Shown here piece by piece: positions 17,600-25,401 of a stretch of 64,000 bases of DNA. The stretch spans positions 331,520 through 395,519 of the forward strand of contig NZ_SJKD01000009.1 in NCBI RefSeq assembly GCF_004331485.1. The letters run 5' to 3'. Both the position numbers and the translations under genes were made by a program. The DNA is from Kribbella capetownensis (GTDB lineage Bacteria > Actinomycetota > Actinomycetes > Propionibacteriales > Kribbellaceae). The first letter of the stretch is position 1, and every line of letters begins with the position of its first letter. The notes beneath the pieces were generated by a model, which had not been told where the DNA came from, did not search any database, and was given only the letters and a program-made list of their open reading frames with translations.

Positions 17600-17632
17600 A
17601 GTGTCCCGCACGATTGCTCGTAACGGGACACT
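17600..17632 (-). terminator. Hairpin terminator after the 52-aa membrane peptide gene
   Basis: AGTGTCCCG (17600-17608) pairs with CGGGACACT (17624-17632). The 15-nt loop can form a further ACG/CGT stem. It lies 11 nt past the stop of the leftward small gene and separates it from the PH-domain gene. Confidence 0.65.
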
Positions 17633-17643
17633 CAGACGGCAGA

Positions 17644-17802
17644 TCAGCTGAACAGCGCGCTCAAGAAGGTGATCACACTCTCGAACGCGTCACCGACGGC
17701 CGAGAACGCGCCTCCCACCGCATCGGCAGCGTTCGCCGGCTGAGTGAACAGATAGAAGCCGGCAAAGGCGATGACCGACCAGATCAACAGCTTCTTCGGC
17801 AT
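17644..17802 (-). CDS. 52-aa single-pass membrane or secreted peptide
   Basis: The peptide starts MPKKLLIWSVIAFAGFYLFT: a basic tip, a hydrophobic helix (4-20), then an ANA-A site like a signal-peptidase cleavage near residue 26. A short amphipathic C-terminus made of Ala, Gly, Val, Phe and Ser follows. GAGGAG lies 7 nt before the ATG at 17802. It has its own likely promoter (17847-17876) and hairpin terminator (17600-17632), which supports a real monocistronic gene despite its size. I do not recognise the family. The two-part hydrophobic/amphipathic layout suggests membrane association. Confidence 0.65.
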   Translation of the reverse strand: MPKKLLIWSVIAFAGFYLFTQPANAADAVGGAFSAVGDAFESVITFLSALFS

Positions 17803-17846
17803 GTCACCACTCCTCGTTCGCAACCACTCGGTCGACTGTGTTTGAT

Positions 17847-17876
17847 TTTGTATCACGGACCGTCACCAATTGTCAC
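17847..17876 (-). promoter_or_regulatory. Promoter of the 52-aa peptide gene
   Basis: On the minus strand GTGACA (-35, 17871-17876) and TACAAA (-10, 17847-17852) are spaced 18 nt apart. The -10 lies about 45 nt before the ATG. Confidence 0.4.
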
Positions 17877-18096
17877 TGACTGAACACAGCCCACCGCACA
17901 ATGCTCACCAGCTACAAGGTCCATTCTGTAACGGATTCGGGGGCATGGCAGCCACCGGCGCGCCGCCGTGAGACGTCCATCGCGCCGTACTCTGGAAATC
18001 TCGCGGAGTTTGCCCGATTTCGGAACAACCATTGGGTGAACGCCAGGGAAAGACACAATGTGACAGTCCGTGGTCGCGTGTTGCAGCTGAGATCGA

Positions 18097-19053
18097 TCAG
18101 AGCGCCGCGATCAACTCGTCCGCGGCAGTGTACGGGTCGGTGTTTCCCTCGGCGACCTTGGCGGCCAGTACGTCGAGCCGCGCATCGCCGTGCAGGTGCG
18201 CGAACCGGGACCGCAACGAGGTCATCGCGATCGCCTCGATCTCGTCCCGGGCCCGGCTCCGGCGCCGTTCGTCCAGGACGCCGTTGGACCGCATCCAGGC
18301 CAGCCGCTCCTCGATCGCCGCCACCACCTCGTCGACCCCTTCGTTGCGCGAGGCAACTGTCTTCAGGATCGGCGGCGACCAGGCGCCTTCGGGCCGTTCG
18401 GCCAGCGCGAGCATGTGCCGCAGATCGCGGGTGACGTTCTGCACGCCGTCCCGATCGGCCTTGTTCACAACGTAGATGTCGCCGACCTCGAGGATGCCGG
18501 CCTTCGCGGCCTGGATCCCGTCACCCATCCCCGGCGCCAGCAGGATGAGGGTCGTGTCCGCCATCCCGGCGATCTCCACCTCGGACTGGCCGACGCCGAC
18601 GGTCTCGACCAGGACGACGTCGTACCCGGCCGCGTCGAGCACCCGCAGCGCCTGCGGGGTCGACCAGGCAAGTCCGCCGAGATGCCCACGCGACGCCATC
18701 GACCGGATGAACACGCCGGAGTCCGTCGCGTGGTCCTGCATCCGCACCCGGTCCCCAAGCAGCGCACCGCCGGAGAACGGCGACGACGGGTCGACCGCGA
18801 GCACCCCGACCCGCTTCCCGGTCGCCCGGTACGCCGTGACGAGCGCCGACGTCGACGTGGATTTCCCGACGCCGGGTGAGCCCGTGATGCCGACGATGTG
18901 CGCATGACCGGCGTACGGCGACAGGGCCGCCATCACCTCACGCAGCAAGGGCGATTCGTCCTCGACCAGTGAGATCAGCCGGGCGACGGCCCGGGAGTCA
19001 CCCTCCCGGGCCCGCTCGACCAGCTCCGAGACCGGTGCGGTCCGGCGCGGCAT
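18097..19053 (-). CDS. meaB: Methylmalonyl-CoA mutase-associated GTPase/ATPase (G3E P-loop chaperone)
   Basis: This 318-aa protein has P-loop GSPGVGKST (about 58-66), switch motif DPSSPFSGGALLGDR and ETVGVGQSE (Walker B region), and the base-recognition NKAD motif. This is the MeaB/ArgK architecture. MeaB guards B12-dependent acyl-CoA mutases and assists cofactor loading and removal of damaged cob(II)alamin. The only mutase in the window is the IcmA-type chain at 2056-3729. The ATG overlaps the thiolase TGA (TGATG), so it is co-expressed with the thiolase. Confidence 0.94.
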   Translation of the reverse strand: MPRRTAPVSELVERAREGDSRAVARLISLVEDESPLLREVMAALSPYAGHAHIVGITGSPGVGKSTSTSALVTAYRATGKRVGVLAVDPSSPFSGGALLGDRVRMQDHATDSGVFIRSMASRGHLGGLAWSTPQALRVLDAAGYDVVLVETVGVGQSEVEIAGMADTTLILLAPGMGDGIQAAKAGILEVGDIYVVNKADRDGVQNVTRDLRHMLALAERPEGAWSPPILKTVASRNEGVDEVVAAIEERLAWMRSNGVLDERRRSRARDEIEAIAMTSLRSRFAHLHGDARLDVLAAKVAEGNTDPYTAADELIAAL

Positions 19054-20267
19054 CAGCTCTTCGGGACCCGGACGATGAGCGCGTCGCCCTGGCCACCGCC
19101 ACCGCAGAGCGCGGCCGCGCCGACGCCGCCACCGCGCCGGCCCAGCTCGAGCGCGAGGTGCAGGACCAGGCGGGCACCGGACATCCCGATCGGGTGTCCG
19201 ACGGCGATCGCGCCACCGTTCACGTTGACCTTGTCGGCGTCGACCTTCAGCTCCCGCGTGGAGGCGATCCCGACCGACGCGAACGCCTCGTTGATCTCGA
19301 TCAGGTCGAGTGCGGTGGGCTCGATGCCTTCCTTCTCGCAGGCCTTCGCGATCGCGTGCGCGGGCTGGCTCTGCAGCGTCGAGTCCGGCCCGGCCACCGA
19401 GCTGTGGGCGCCGATCTCGGCGATCCAGCTCAACCCGAGCTCCTCGGCCTTCGCCTTGCTCATCACGACTACCGCGCAGCCGCCGTCGGAGATCGGCGAC
19501 GACGACCCGGCCGTGATCGTGCCGTCCTTGCCGAAGGCCGGACGCAGCCTGGCCAGCGCCTCGACGGAGGTGTCACTGCGGACGCCTTCGTCGCTGTCGA
19601 CCACGATCGGGTCGCCCTTGCGCTGCGGCACCTCGACCGGGATCACCTCGTCGGCGAACAGACCGTTCTTCCAGCCCTCGGCGGCCCGCTGGTGCGAGCG
19701 CACGGCGAACTCGTCCTGCTCCTCGCGGCTGAGCTTCAGACCCTCGTTGTTGGCCCGGTCGGTGAGCGCGCCCATCGGCTGGTCGGTGAACGCGTCCCAC
19801 AACCCGTCGTACGCCATCGAGTCGACCAGGGTGGTGTCGCCGTACTTGAAGCCCTCGCGGGACTTGGGCAGCAGGTGCGGCGCGTTCGTCATCGACTCCA
19901 TCCCGCCGGCGACGACGATGTCGTGCTCACCGGCGCGGATCAGCTGGCTGGCGAGCGCGATCGCGTTCAGGCCGGACAGGCAGACCTTGTTGATGGTGAT
20001 GGCCGGGACGCTCATCGGGAGGCCGGCCTTGACGGCGGCCTGCCGGGCGGCGATCTGACCCGCGCCGGCCTGCAGCACCTGGCCCATGATCACGTACTCG
20101 ACCTGGTCCGGCGCGACGCCGGCCTTCTCCAGTGCGCCCTTGATCGCGAATCCGCCGAGCTCGGCGCCGGTGAAGCCCTTGAGGCCACCCAGCAGCCGCC
20201 CGATCGGGGTCCGCGCGCCGGCGACTATGACAGTGGTGTTCGCTGAACTACGGGTGGCGTCAGACAT
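19053..20267 (-). CDS. Acetyl-CoA C-acetyltransferase (thiolase)
   Basis: This 404-aa biosynthetic/degradative thiolase has nucleophile Cys96 (NKVCLSGLNAI), the GHPIGMSGAR histidine motif near residue 360 and the terminal CGGGGQGDA cysteine. It condenses two acetyl-CoA to acetoacetyl-CoA or cleaves 3-ketoacyl-CoA in the cytoplasm. With the Ccr and 3-hydroxybutyryl-CoA dehydrogenase elsewhere in the window it would supply the C4 acyl-CoA route. A TATCGT box 6 nt before the ATG suggests a leaderless transcript. The gene is divergent from the epimerase. Confidence 0.94.
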   Translation of the reverse strand: MSDATRSSANTTVIVAGARTPIGRLLGGLKGFTGAELGGFAIKGALEKAGVAPDQVEYVIMGQVLQAGAGQIAARQAAVKAGLPMSVPAITINKVCLSGLNAIALASQLIRAGEHDIVVAGGMESMTNAPHLLPKSREGFKYGDTTLVDSMAYDGLWDAFTDQPMGALTDRANNEGLKLSREEQDEFAVRSHQRAAEGWKNGLFADEVIPVEVPQRKGDPIVVDSDEGVRSDTSVEALARLRPAFGKDGTITAGSSSPISDGGCAVVVMSKAKAEELGLSWIAEIGAHSSVAGPDSTLQSQPAHAIAKACEKEGIEPTALDLIEINEAFASVGIASTRELKVDADKVNVNGGAIAVGHPIGMSGARLVLHLALELGRRGGGVGAAALCGGGGQGDALIVRVPKS

Positions 20268-20273
20268 GTTGTC

Positions 20274-20279
20274 ACGATA
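20274..20279 (-). promoter_or_regulatory. Leaderless -10 box of the thiolase-meaB unit
   Basis: TATCGT on the minus strand ends 6 nt before the thiolase ATG at 20267, the typical spacing for leaderless actinobacterial mRNAs. Confidence 0.45.
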
Positions 20280-20318
20280 CCTGCGACCGCACTGGTACGC
20301 CGCTGTCGATCAAGTCAC

Positions 20319-20329
20319 ACACGTCGTGT
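20319..20329. promoter_or_regulatory. Palindrome between divergent thiolase and epimerase genes
   Basis: ACACG-T-CGTGT is a perfect 5-bp inverted repeat inside a longer imperfect one (about 20315-20331). It lies midway in the 115-nt divergent region and could serve a TetR-type regulator of both genes. Confidence 0.35.
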
Positions 20330-20382
20330 CAGCTCTGCCACTTTCCATGGATTCCGGCGGCCGGCTGCGCCACTCTGGCGCT

Positions 20383-20814
20383 ATGAAGAGCACCGTCACC
20401 GGGACCTTGTTCGACGCGATCGACCACGTGGGCGTTGCCGTGGCCGACTTCGACGAGGCGGTCCGGTTCTACGCCGAGGTGTTCGGCATGACGGTCGCGC
20501 ACGAGGAGATCAACGAGGAGCAGGGCGTCCGCGAGGCCATGCTGTCGGTCGGCGACTCGGGTTCGTCGATCCAGCTGCTCGCACCGCTGTCGGACTCCTC
20601 GCCGATCGCGAAATTCCTGGTCCAGCGCGGGCCTGGCATCCAGCAACTCGCCTACCGGGTCAGCGACCTCGACGCGGTCTCGGCGACCCTGCGCGAGCGC
20701 GGCGCCGAACTCCTGTACGACGAGCCGCGCCGTGGCACCGCCGGTTCGCGGGTAAACTTCATCCATCCGCGCTCGGCCGGCGGCGTACTGGTCGAGCTCG
20801 TCGAGCCGGCCTGA
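20383..20814 (+). CDS. mce: Methylmalonyl-CoA epimerase (VOC fold)
   Basis: This 143-aa VOC/glyoxalase-fold protein has paired beta-alpha-beta-beta-beta modules. Metal ligands occur in IDHVGVAV (His), SSIQLLAP (Gln), IQQLAYRVSD and the final LVELVEP (Glu), the epimerase pattern. It converts (2R)- to (2S)-methylmalonyl-CoA and, in many actinobacteria, also ethylmalonyl-CoA. The ATG at 20383 has no clear ribosome site; an in-frame ATG at 20347 would add 12 residues. It is divergent from thiolase-meaB, which strengthens the acyl-CoA context. Confidence 0.85.
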   Translation: MKSTVTGTLFDAIDHVGVAVADFDEAVRFYAEVFGMTVAHEEINEEQGVREAMLSVGDSGSSIQLLAPLSDSSPIAKFLVQRGPGIQQLAYRVSDLDAVSATLRERGAELLYDEPRRGTAGSRVNFIHPRSAGGVLVELVEPA

Positions 20815-20901
20815 ACCCGGCCTTCACGACCGGTCTGTCACGCCTCTCGAACACCGGGTGACGGCGCGCCCCGACGCGCTGCCCGGTAGCGATCGCCGGA
20901 C

Positions 20902-20916
20902 TAGGCTGTTCGGGTG
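20902..20916 (+). promoter_or_regulatory. Leaderless promoter box before the MEDS/HATPase gene
   Basis: TAGGCT (20902-20907) lies 6 nt before the GTG start at 20914, and no ribosome site is present. This fits transcription starting at the initiation codon. Confidence 0.45.
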
Positions 20917-21816
20917 CTGAAGGACAGCGCCACCGATTCTCTGGGCGGTGCGCACGCGGGGTTCCGGCATGACGCCTTCGTCTACACCTGTAGCGACGAG
21001 TTCGTGCATTCCGCGGCGCCGTACGTCCGTGACGGCCTGGCTGCCGGTGAGAAGGTCGTGGTCGCACTGCCCCCGGAACGGATTGCCGAGCTGCGCCAGG
21101 CGCTCGGTGCGGCGGCCGCCCAGGTCCGTTTTATCGATATGACAGTCGCCGGCCACAACCCGGCCCGGATCATTCCGTTCTGGCGTGAGGTCCTCGATGA
21201 GCACCCGGGCCGAGCGGTTCGCGGACTCGGCGAACCGGCGTACGCCGGCCGGACGCCAGCGGAGTACGAGGAAGCCTTGCTGCACGAGGCTCTGCTGTCG
21301 GTGGCCTTCGCCGATGCCATGGGTTTCCGCTTGCGCTGTCCGTACGACGCGGCCGTCGGGATCGACCCGACGGTGACCCATTCGGTGCCGGAAGGCCTTG
21401 CGGAGAAGACATTCCGGACCGCGCTGCCCGCCGTACCGGATCGGGCCGAGCGGTGGGAGTTCGTGCGCGGAGAGCTCGCGCAGATCCGGCAATGGGTCAA
21501 CGCGCAGGCGTCGTCGCACGGGGTGTCGCGGCATCGGATGGACGACCTGGAGCTGGCGCTGCACGAGGTCTGCACGAACAGCATCCGGTTCGGCGGTGGC
21601 TCCGGGACGCTGTCGGTCTGGATCGAGGACGGCTCGCTGGTCTGTGACGTCGCGGACCAAGGCCGGATCCACGATCAGCTGGTCGGACGCGTGCTGCCGC
21701 CACTCGACGGACTCGGCGGGCGGGGCGTCTGGCTGGCGAACCAGCTGTGCGATCTGGTGCAGCTGCGGTCGGGCGACGACTTCACCCAGGTACGGCTGTA
21801 CACGCGCCTGCGCTGA
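20914..21816 (+). CDS. MEDS sensory domain plus anti-sigma-type HATPase (RsbW/SpoIIAB-like) protein
   Basis: In this 300-aa protein, residues about 15-165 match the MEDS/DcmR sensor pattern: HDAFVYTCSDEFVHSAAPYV, then EKVVVALPPERI and the conserved VRGLGEP. Residues about 185-300 form an HATPase_c kinase-like domain (N-box LELALHEVCTNSIRF, DQG and GGRGVWLANQL motifs). Fusions of this type are frequent in actinobacteria and are thought to act as anti-sigma or serine kinases in partner-switching signalling. The partner sigma factor or antagonist is not adjacent. Confidence 0.85.
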   Translation: MLKDSATDSLGGAHAGFRHDAFVYTCSDEFVHSAAPYVRDGLAAGEKVVVALPPERIAELRQALGAAAAQVRFIDMTVAGHNPARIIPFWREVLDEHPGRAVRGLGEPAYAGRTPAEYEEALLHEALLSVAFADAMGFRLRCPYDAAVGIDPTVTHSVPEGLAEKTFRTALPAVPDRAERWEFVRGELAQIRQWVNAQASSHGVSRHRMDDLELALHEVCTNSIRFGGGSGTLSVWIEDGSLVCDVADQGRIHDQLVGRVLPPLDGLGGRGVWLANQLCDLVQLRSGDDFTQVRLYTRLR

Positions 21817-21952
21817 ATAAGACCACTGACAACGGTGGACTACAAAAGTGACGGTCGTCTCACCGGCCCCCGCCTGTGTTACAAGGCACAGCCAGACGTG
21901 CATACTCAGCGGTAAGTTCCGCTCACCCAGACCCCGCTGTTGGAGGTACGAC

Positions 21953-23284
21953 GTGAAGCAGATCCTCGAAGCGATTCTGTCCGGTGACACCACGGCCGTT
22001 GGCGAGCTCGACGTACCGGACCACTACCGCGGCATCACCGTGCACGCCGACGAGGCGACGATGTTCGAGGGTCTGGGCAGCAAGGAGAAGGATCCGCGCA
22101 AGAGCCTGCACCTGGACGACGTACCGACGCCCGAGCTCGGGCCGGGTGAGGCGCTGGTCGCGGTGATGGCGAGCGCGATCAACTACAACACCGTGTGGAC
22201 GTCGATCTTCGAGCCGGTCTCGACGTTCGCGTTCCTGAGGCGGTACGGGAAGCTGTCGCCGCTGACCGCCCGCCACGACCTGCCGTATCACGTGGTCGGC
22301 TCCGACCTGGCCGGCGTCGTACTGCGGACCGGGCCTGGCGTGAACGCGTGGAAGCCCGGCGACGAGGTGGTCGCGCACTGCCTGTCCGTCGAGCTCGAGT
22401 CGCCCGACGGGCACAACGACACGATGCTCGACTCCGAGCAGCGGATCTGGGGCTTCGAGACGAACTTCGGCGGCCTGGCCGAGCTCGCGCTGGTGAAGTC
22501 GAACCAGCTGATGCCGAAGCCGGAGCACCTCACCTGGGAGGAGGCCGCGTCGCCGGGTCTGGTGAACAGTACGGCGTACCGGCAGCTCGTCTCCGCGAAC
22601 GGCGCAGACATGAAGCAGGGCGACGTCGTACTGATCTGGGGAGCGTCCGGTGGGCTGGGTTCCTACGCGACGCAGTTCGCGCTGAACGGCGGGGCGATCC
22701 CGGTGTGCGTGGTGTCGTCGCCGGAGAAGGCGGAGATCTGCCGGGCGATGGGGGCGTCGCTGATCATCGACCGGTCGGCCGAGGGGTACAAGTTCTGGGC
22801 CGACGAGACGACGCAGGACCAGAAGGAATGGAAGCGGTTCGGGGCCCGGATCCGCGAGCTCACCGGTGGCGACGACCCCGACATCGTGTTCGAGCATCCG
22901 GGGCGGGAGACGTTCGGGGCGTCGGTGTACGTCGCCCGGCGCGGCGGGACGATCGTGACGTGCGCGTCGACGTCCGGCTTCATGCACGAGTACGACAACC
23001 GGTATCTGTGGATGAACCTGAAGCGGATCATCGGCTCTCACTTCGCCAACTACCGGGAGGCCTGGGAGGCGAACCGGTTGATTGCCAAGGGCATGGTCCA
23101 CCCGACGGTCAGCAAGGTCTACCCGCTCGAGGACACCGCTCAGGCGGCGTACGACGTCCACCGCAACCTGCACCAGGGCAAGGTCGGCGTCCTCACCCTG
23201 GCGCCGAGTGAGGGCCTCGGCGTTCGCAATCCGTCGCTGCGGGCTCAGCACGAGGACGCGATCAACCGCTTCCGTAACAGGTAA
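21953..23284 (+). CDS. ccrA: Crotonyl-CoA carboxylase/reductase
   Basis: This 443-aa MDR-superfamily enzyme has the NADPH-binding motif WGASGGLGSYATQFA (about residues 228-242) and long stretches characteristic of actinobacterial Ccr (KDPRKSLHLDDVP, GLVNSTAYRQLV, LKRIIGSHFANYREAWEANR). It reductively carboxylates crotonyl-CoA to (2S)-ethylmalonyl-CoA, or reduces it to butyryl-CoA when CO2 is absent. It is the key step of the ethylmalonyl-CoA pathway and of ethylmalonyl extender supply for polyketides. The start is a GTG at 21953 with GGAGG 6 nt before it; the longer frame upstream lacks a good start. Butyryl-CoA from this enzyme could feed IcmA. Confidence 0.95.
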   Translation: MKQILEAILSGDTTAVGELDVPDHYRGITVHADEATMFEGLGSKEKDPRKSLHLDDVPTPELGPGEALVAVMASAINYNTVWTSIFEPVSTFAFLRRYGKLSPLTARHDLPYHVVGSDLAGVVLRTGPGVNAWKPGDEVVAHCLSVELESPDGHNDTMLDSEQRIWGFETNFGGLAELALVKSNQLMPKPEHLTWEEAASPGLVNSTAYRQLVSANGADMKQGDVVLIWGASGGLGSYATQFALNGGAIPVCVVSSPEKAEICRAMGASLIIDRSAEGYKFWADETTQDQKEWKRFGARIRELTGGDDPDIVFEHPGRETFGASVYVARRGGTIVTCASTSGFMHEYDNRYLWMNLKRIIGSHFANYREAWEANRLIAKGMVHPTVSKVYPLEDTAQAAYDVHRNLHQGKVGVLTLAPSEGLGVRNPSLRAQHEDAINRFRNR

Positions 23285-23388
23285 CGGTTGGGTCGGGTCG
23301 TCCCAGCGGCCCGATTGGCTGGTTACGCCCGAGTTCTGACAGGCTTAAGGTGGGGGATTCAGTGAGCCGCCAGAAGGGAATCTCGGGA

Positions 23389-25401
23389 ATGCCTGACGAG
23401 TCGAGCCTGCCATTTTTCGACCGTACGGCGACAGCGGCCGGGGGTTTCCCGGTCAGTCGACGTGGGTACGACAAGCAGGCCGTGGACGACTATGTCCGCG
23501 CGCTGGAGATGCAACTCGTCGAAGCCCGGAACAGAGCCGACGAGCTCCAGGGCAGCGTCGCGCCGATGCAGCGGCAACTGGAGGAGACCCGGCGTCAGCT
23601 CGACGCGAGCGCCAACCCGTCGTACGCCGGACTCGGCGACCGGGCCGCGCAGATCCTCCGGCTCGCCCAGGACCAGGCGTCCGAGGCGCTCGAGGAGGCC
23701 CGCCGCGAAGCCGAGGAGCTGCGCAGCACGGCCGCCAAGGAGGCCGCGGCGGCCCGGGCGACCGGTGACCGCGAGGCCGAGGACATCCGCTCGGTCGCGC
23801 TGAACGAGGCCGACAGCCTGCGCCGGACCGCTGAGGGCGACGCCGCCGAGCTGCGTCGTACCGCGGAGACCGAGGGATCCGAGGTCCTGCAGGCCGCCCG
23901 GCGCAAGGCCGAGCAGTTGCAGCTGACCGCCGAGTCGCAGGCCAGCACGCTGAAGAACGGTGCCCTGCACGAGGCGGAGAAGATCCGTACGGCGATCCAG
24001 CGCGAGTCCGCGGCGCTGCGGGCCAGGCTCGCCGACGAGCGTGAGCAGCAGGCCAAGGAGCTCGCCGACAAGCACCAGCAGATCGCTGCCGACACGGAGA
24101 ACCTCACCACCCAGATGCGCGAGGCCGCCGAGGCCTCCGAGCGCCGGGTGGCCGAGGCGACCGAGCAGGCCCGCAAGATCCGCGCCGAGGCCGAGGAGTC
24201 GGCCGAGCGGACCATCACCCGGGCGCGGCGCGAGGCCGAGCAACTGCTGACCACCGCACGGACCCGCTCCGAGTCGGAGCTCGCGAACGCCGCGGACGAG
24301 GCGGAGCGGTCCCGCACGATCGTCGCCCGGGAGACCGAGCGGCTAGCGAAGCGTCGTGACGGCATCCTGACCCAGATCGCGGGTCTGAACGAGATCGCCA
24401 GCAACATCGCCCGCCAGGCCGCCGAACTCGACTCCGAGACCGCGGCCCCGGCGTACGTCAGCCCCTTCAACCGCCAGCAGGCGGAGTCGCCGAACCCGCT
24501 GAGCGGGCCGTCGAGCAACCCGCTGTCCGGGCCGCAGAATGCGCCGGCGCCCAGCCCGTTCGCGGCACCGCCGGAGGCATCCGCACCGAGCCCGTTCGAC
24601 GCACCTGCCGCCAGCTCCGACTCCGCTGACGCACTGGGCGACGCTTCCGCTGATTCCGGAGCGGCTGCGGACGGGGGCGCGTCCGCCGGATCCGCCGCAT
24701 CGGCTGCCCGGCCGTTCGCGCCGAAGGATGACAGCCCGTTTGCGCCGAAGGACGACAACCCGTTCGCCGCGGCCACGCCGGTGCCGGCTGAGTCGTCGTA
24801 CGACGAGGGTGAAGAGGGACCGTTCACCGGGGCGAGCCCGTTCGTCGGGCTGGGTGCGGGTGACGCGCGGGTCGACGAGACGCGCATCGACACCGCTCTG
24901 CGGGTCGACCCGAAGGACACCGACGACCTGGTGAGCAAAACCGCCGGCGGCCCGGCCGACGAGTCCGACTCCCCCACGTCCACCTCGGCGTCGAGCACTC
25001 CTGACGCGTCTGGCTCTGCTGCGTCGAACTCGGGGTCGTCGAGCTCGGCCGCGTCGATGTCTGGCGCGAGTACCTCTCGCGCGTCCTCCCGGTCTGCCTC
25101 GTCCAAGGCGTCCACGTCCGCGTCGCCGGCCGACGACTCGAAGGCCGCTGGCTCGAAGGCTGCCGCTTCGAAGACTGCCGATTCGAAGACTGCCGCTTCG
25201 AAGACTGCCGATTCGAAGGCGGACGACTCGAAGGGCGACGACGACGAGCCGGCGGACTCGACGAAGATCGACGAGTTCCGGCTGGATGACCTCGTGTCGG
25301 AGGAGACTCAGGCGCAGGCCCGGCCGAACGGCTCGGTCGACGAGAAGAAGACCGACGAGGCCAAGGCGGGCTCGCGATCCCCGAAGGACAAGACGACGTG
25401 A
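23389..25401 (+). CDS. DivIVA-like coiled-coil scaffold protein with low-complexity Ser/Ala/Lys tail
   Basis: This is a 670-aa protein. The N-terminal DivIVA-type signature (FPVSRRGYDKQAVDDYV near residue 22) is followed by about 330 residues of almost uninterrupted coiled coil rich in Ala, Glu, Arg and Gln. The tail (about 365-670) is disordered and Pro/Ser/Ala/Asp-rich, and contains pentapeptide SK-x-A-x repeats. DivIVA, Scy and FilP proteins of actinobacteria organise polar growth at the inner membrane. I chose the ATG at 23389; GTGs at 23362 and 23350 in frame are alternatives. It overlaps the next gene by GTGA, so the two proteins are made together. Confidence 0.82.
   Translation: MPDESSLPFFDRTATAAGGFPVSRRGYDKQAVDDYVRALEMQLVEARNRADELQGSVAPMQRQLEETRRQLDASANPSYAGLGDRAAQILRLAQDQASEALEEARREAEELRSTAAKEAAAARATGDREAEDIRSVALNEADSLRRTAEGDAAELRRTAETEGSEVLQAARRKAEQLQLTAESQASTLKNGALHEAEKIRTAIQRESAALRARLADEREQQAKELADKHQQIAADTENLTTQMREAAEASERRVAEATEQARKIRAEAEESAERTITRARREAEQLLTTARTRSESELANAADEAERSRTIVARETERLAKRRDGILTQIAGLNEIASNIARQAAELDSETAAPAYVSPFNRQQAESPNPLSGPSSNPLSGPQNAPAPSPFAAPPEASAPSPFDAPAASSDSADALGDASADSGAAADGGASAGSAASAARPFAPKDDSPFAPKDDNPFAAATPVPAESSYDEGEEGPFTGASPFVGLGAGDARVDETRIDTALRVDPKDTDDLVSKTAGGPADESDSPTSTSASSTPDASGSAASNSGSSSSAASMSGASTSRASSRSASSKASTSASPADDSKAAGSKAAASKTADSKTAASKTADSKADDSKGDDDEPADSTKIDEFRLDDLVSEETQAQARPNGSVDEKKTDEAKAGSRSPKDKTT
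25138..25242 (+). repeat. Seven tandem 15-bp units encoding SKxxx pentapeptides
   Basis: Units begin TCGAAG at 25138, 25153, 25168, 25183, 25198, 25213 and 25228. They encode SKAAG, SKAAA, SKTAD, SKTAA, SKTAD, SKADD and SKGDD. The middle four are nearly identical in DNA, indicating recent slippage expansion within the scaffold gene tail. Confidence 0.85.

Noticed and set aside
25138..25242. Short tandem repeats considered as a CRISPR-like array
   Set aside because: Units are 15 bp with no spacers, in frame inside a coding gene, and no cas genes are present.
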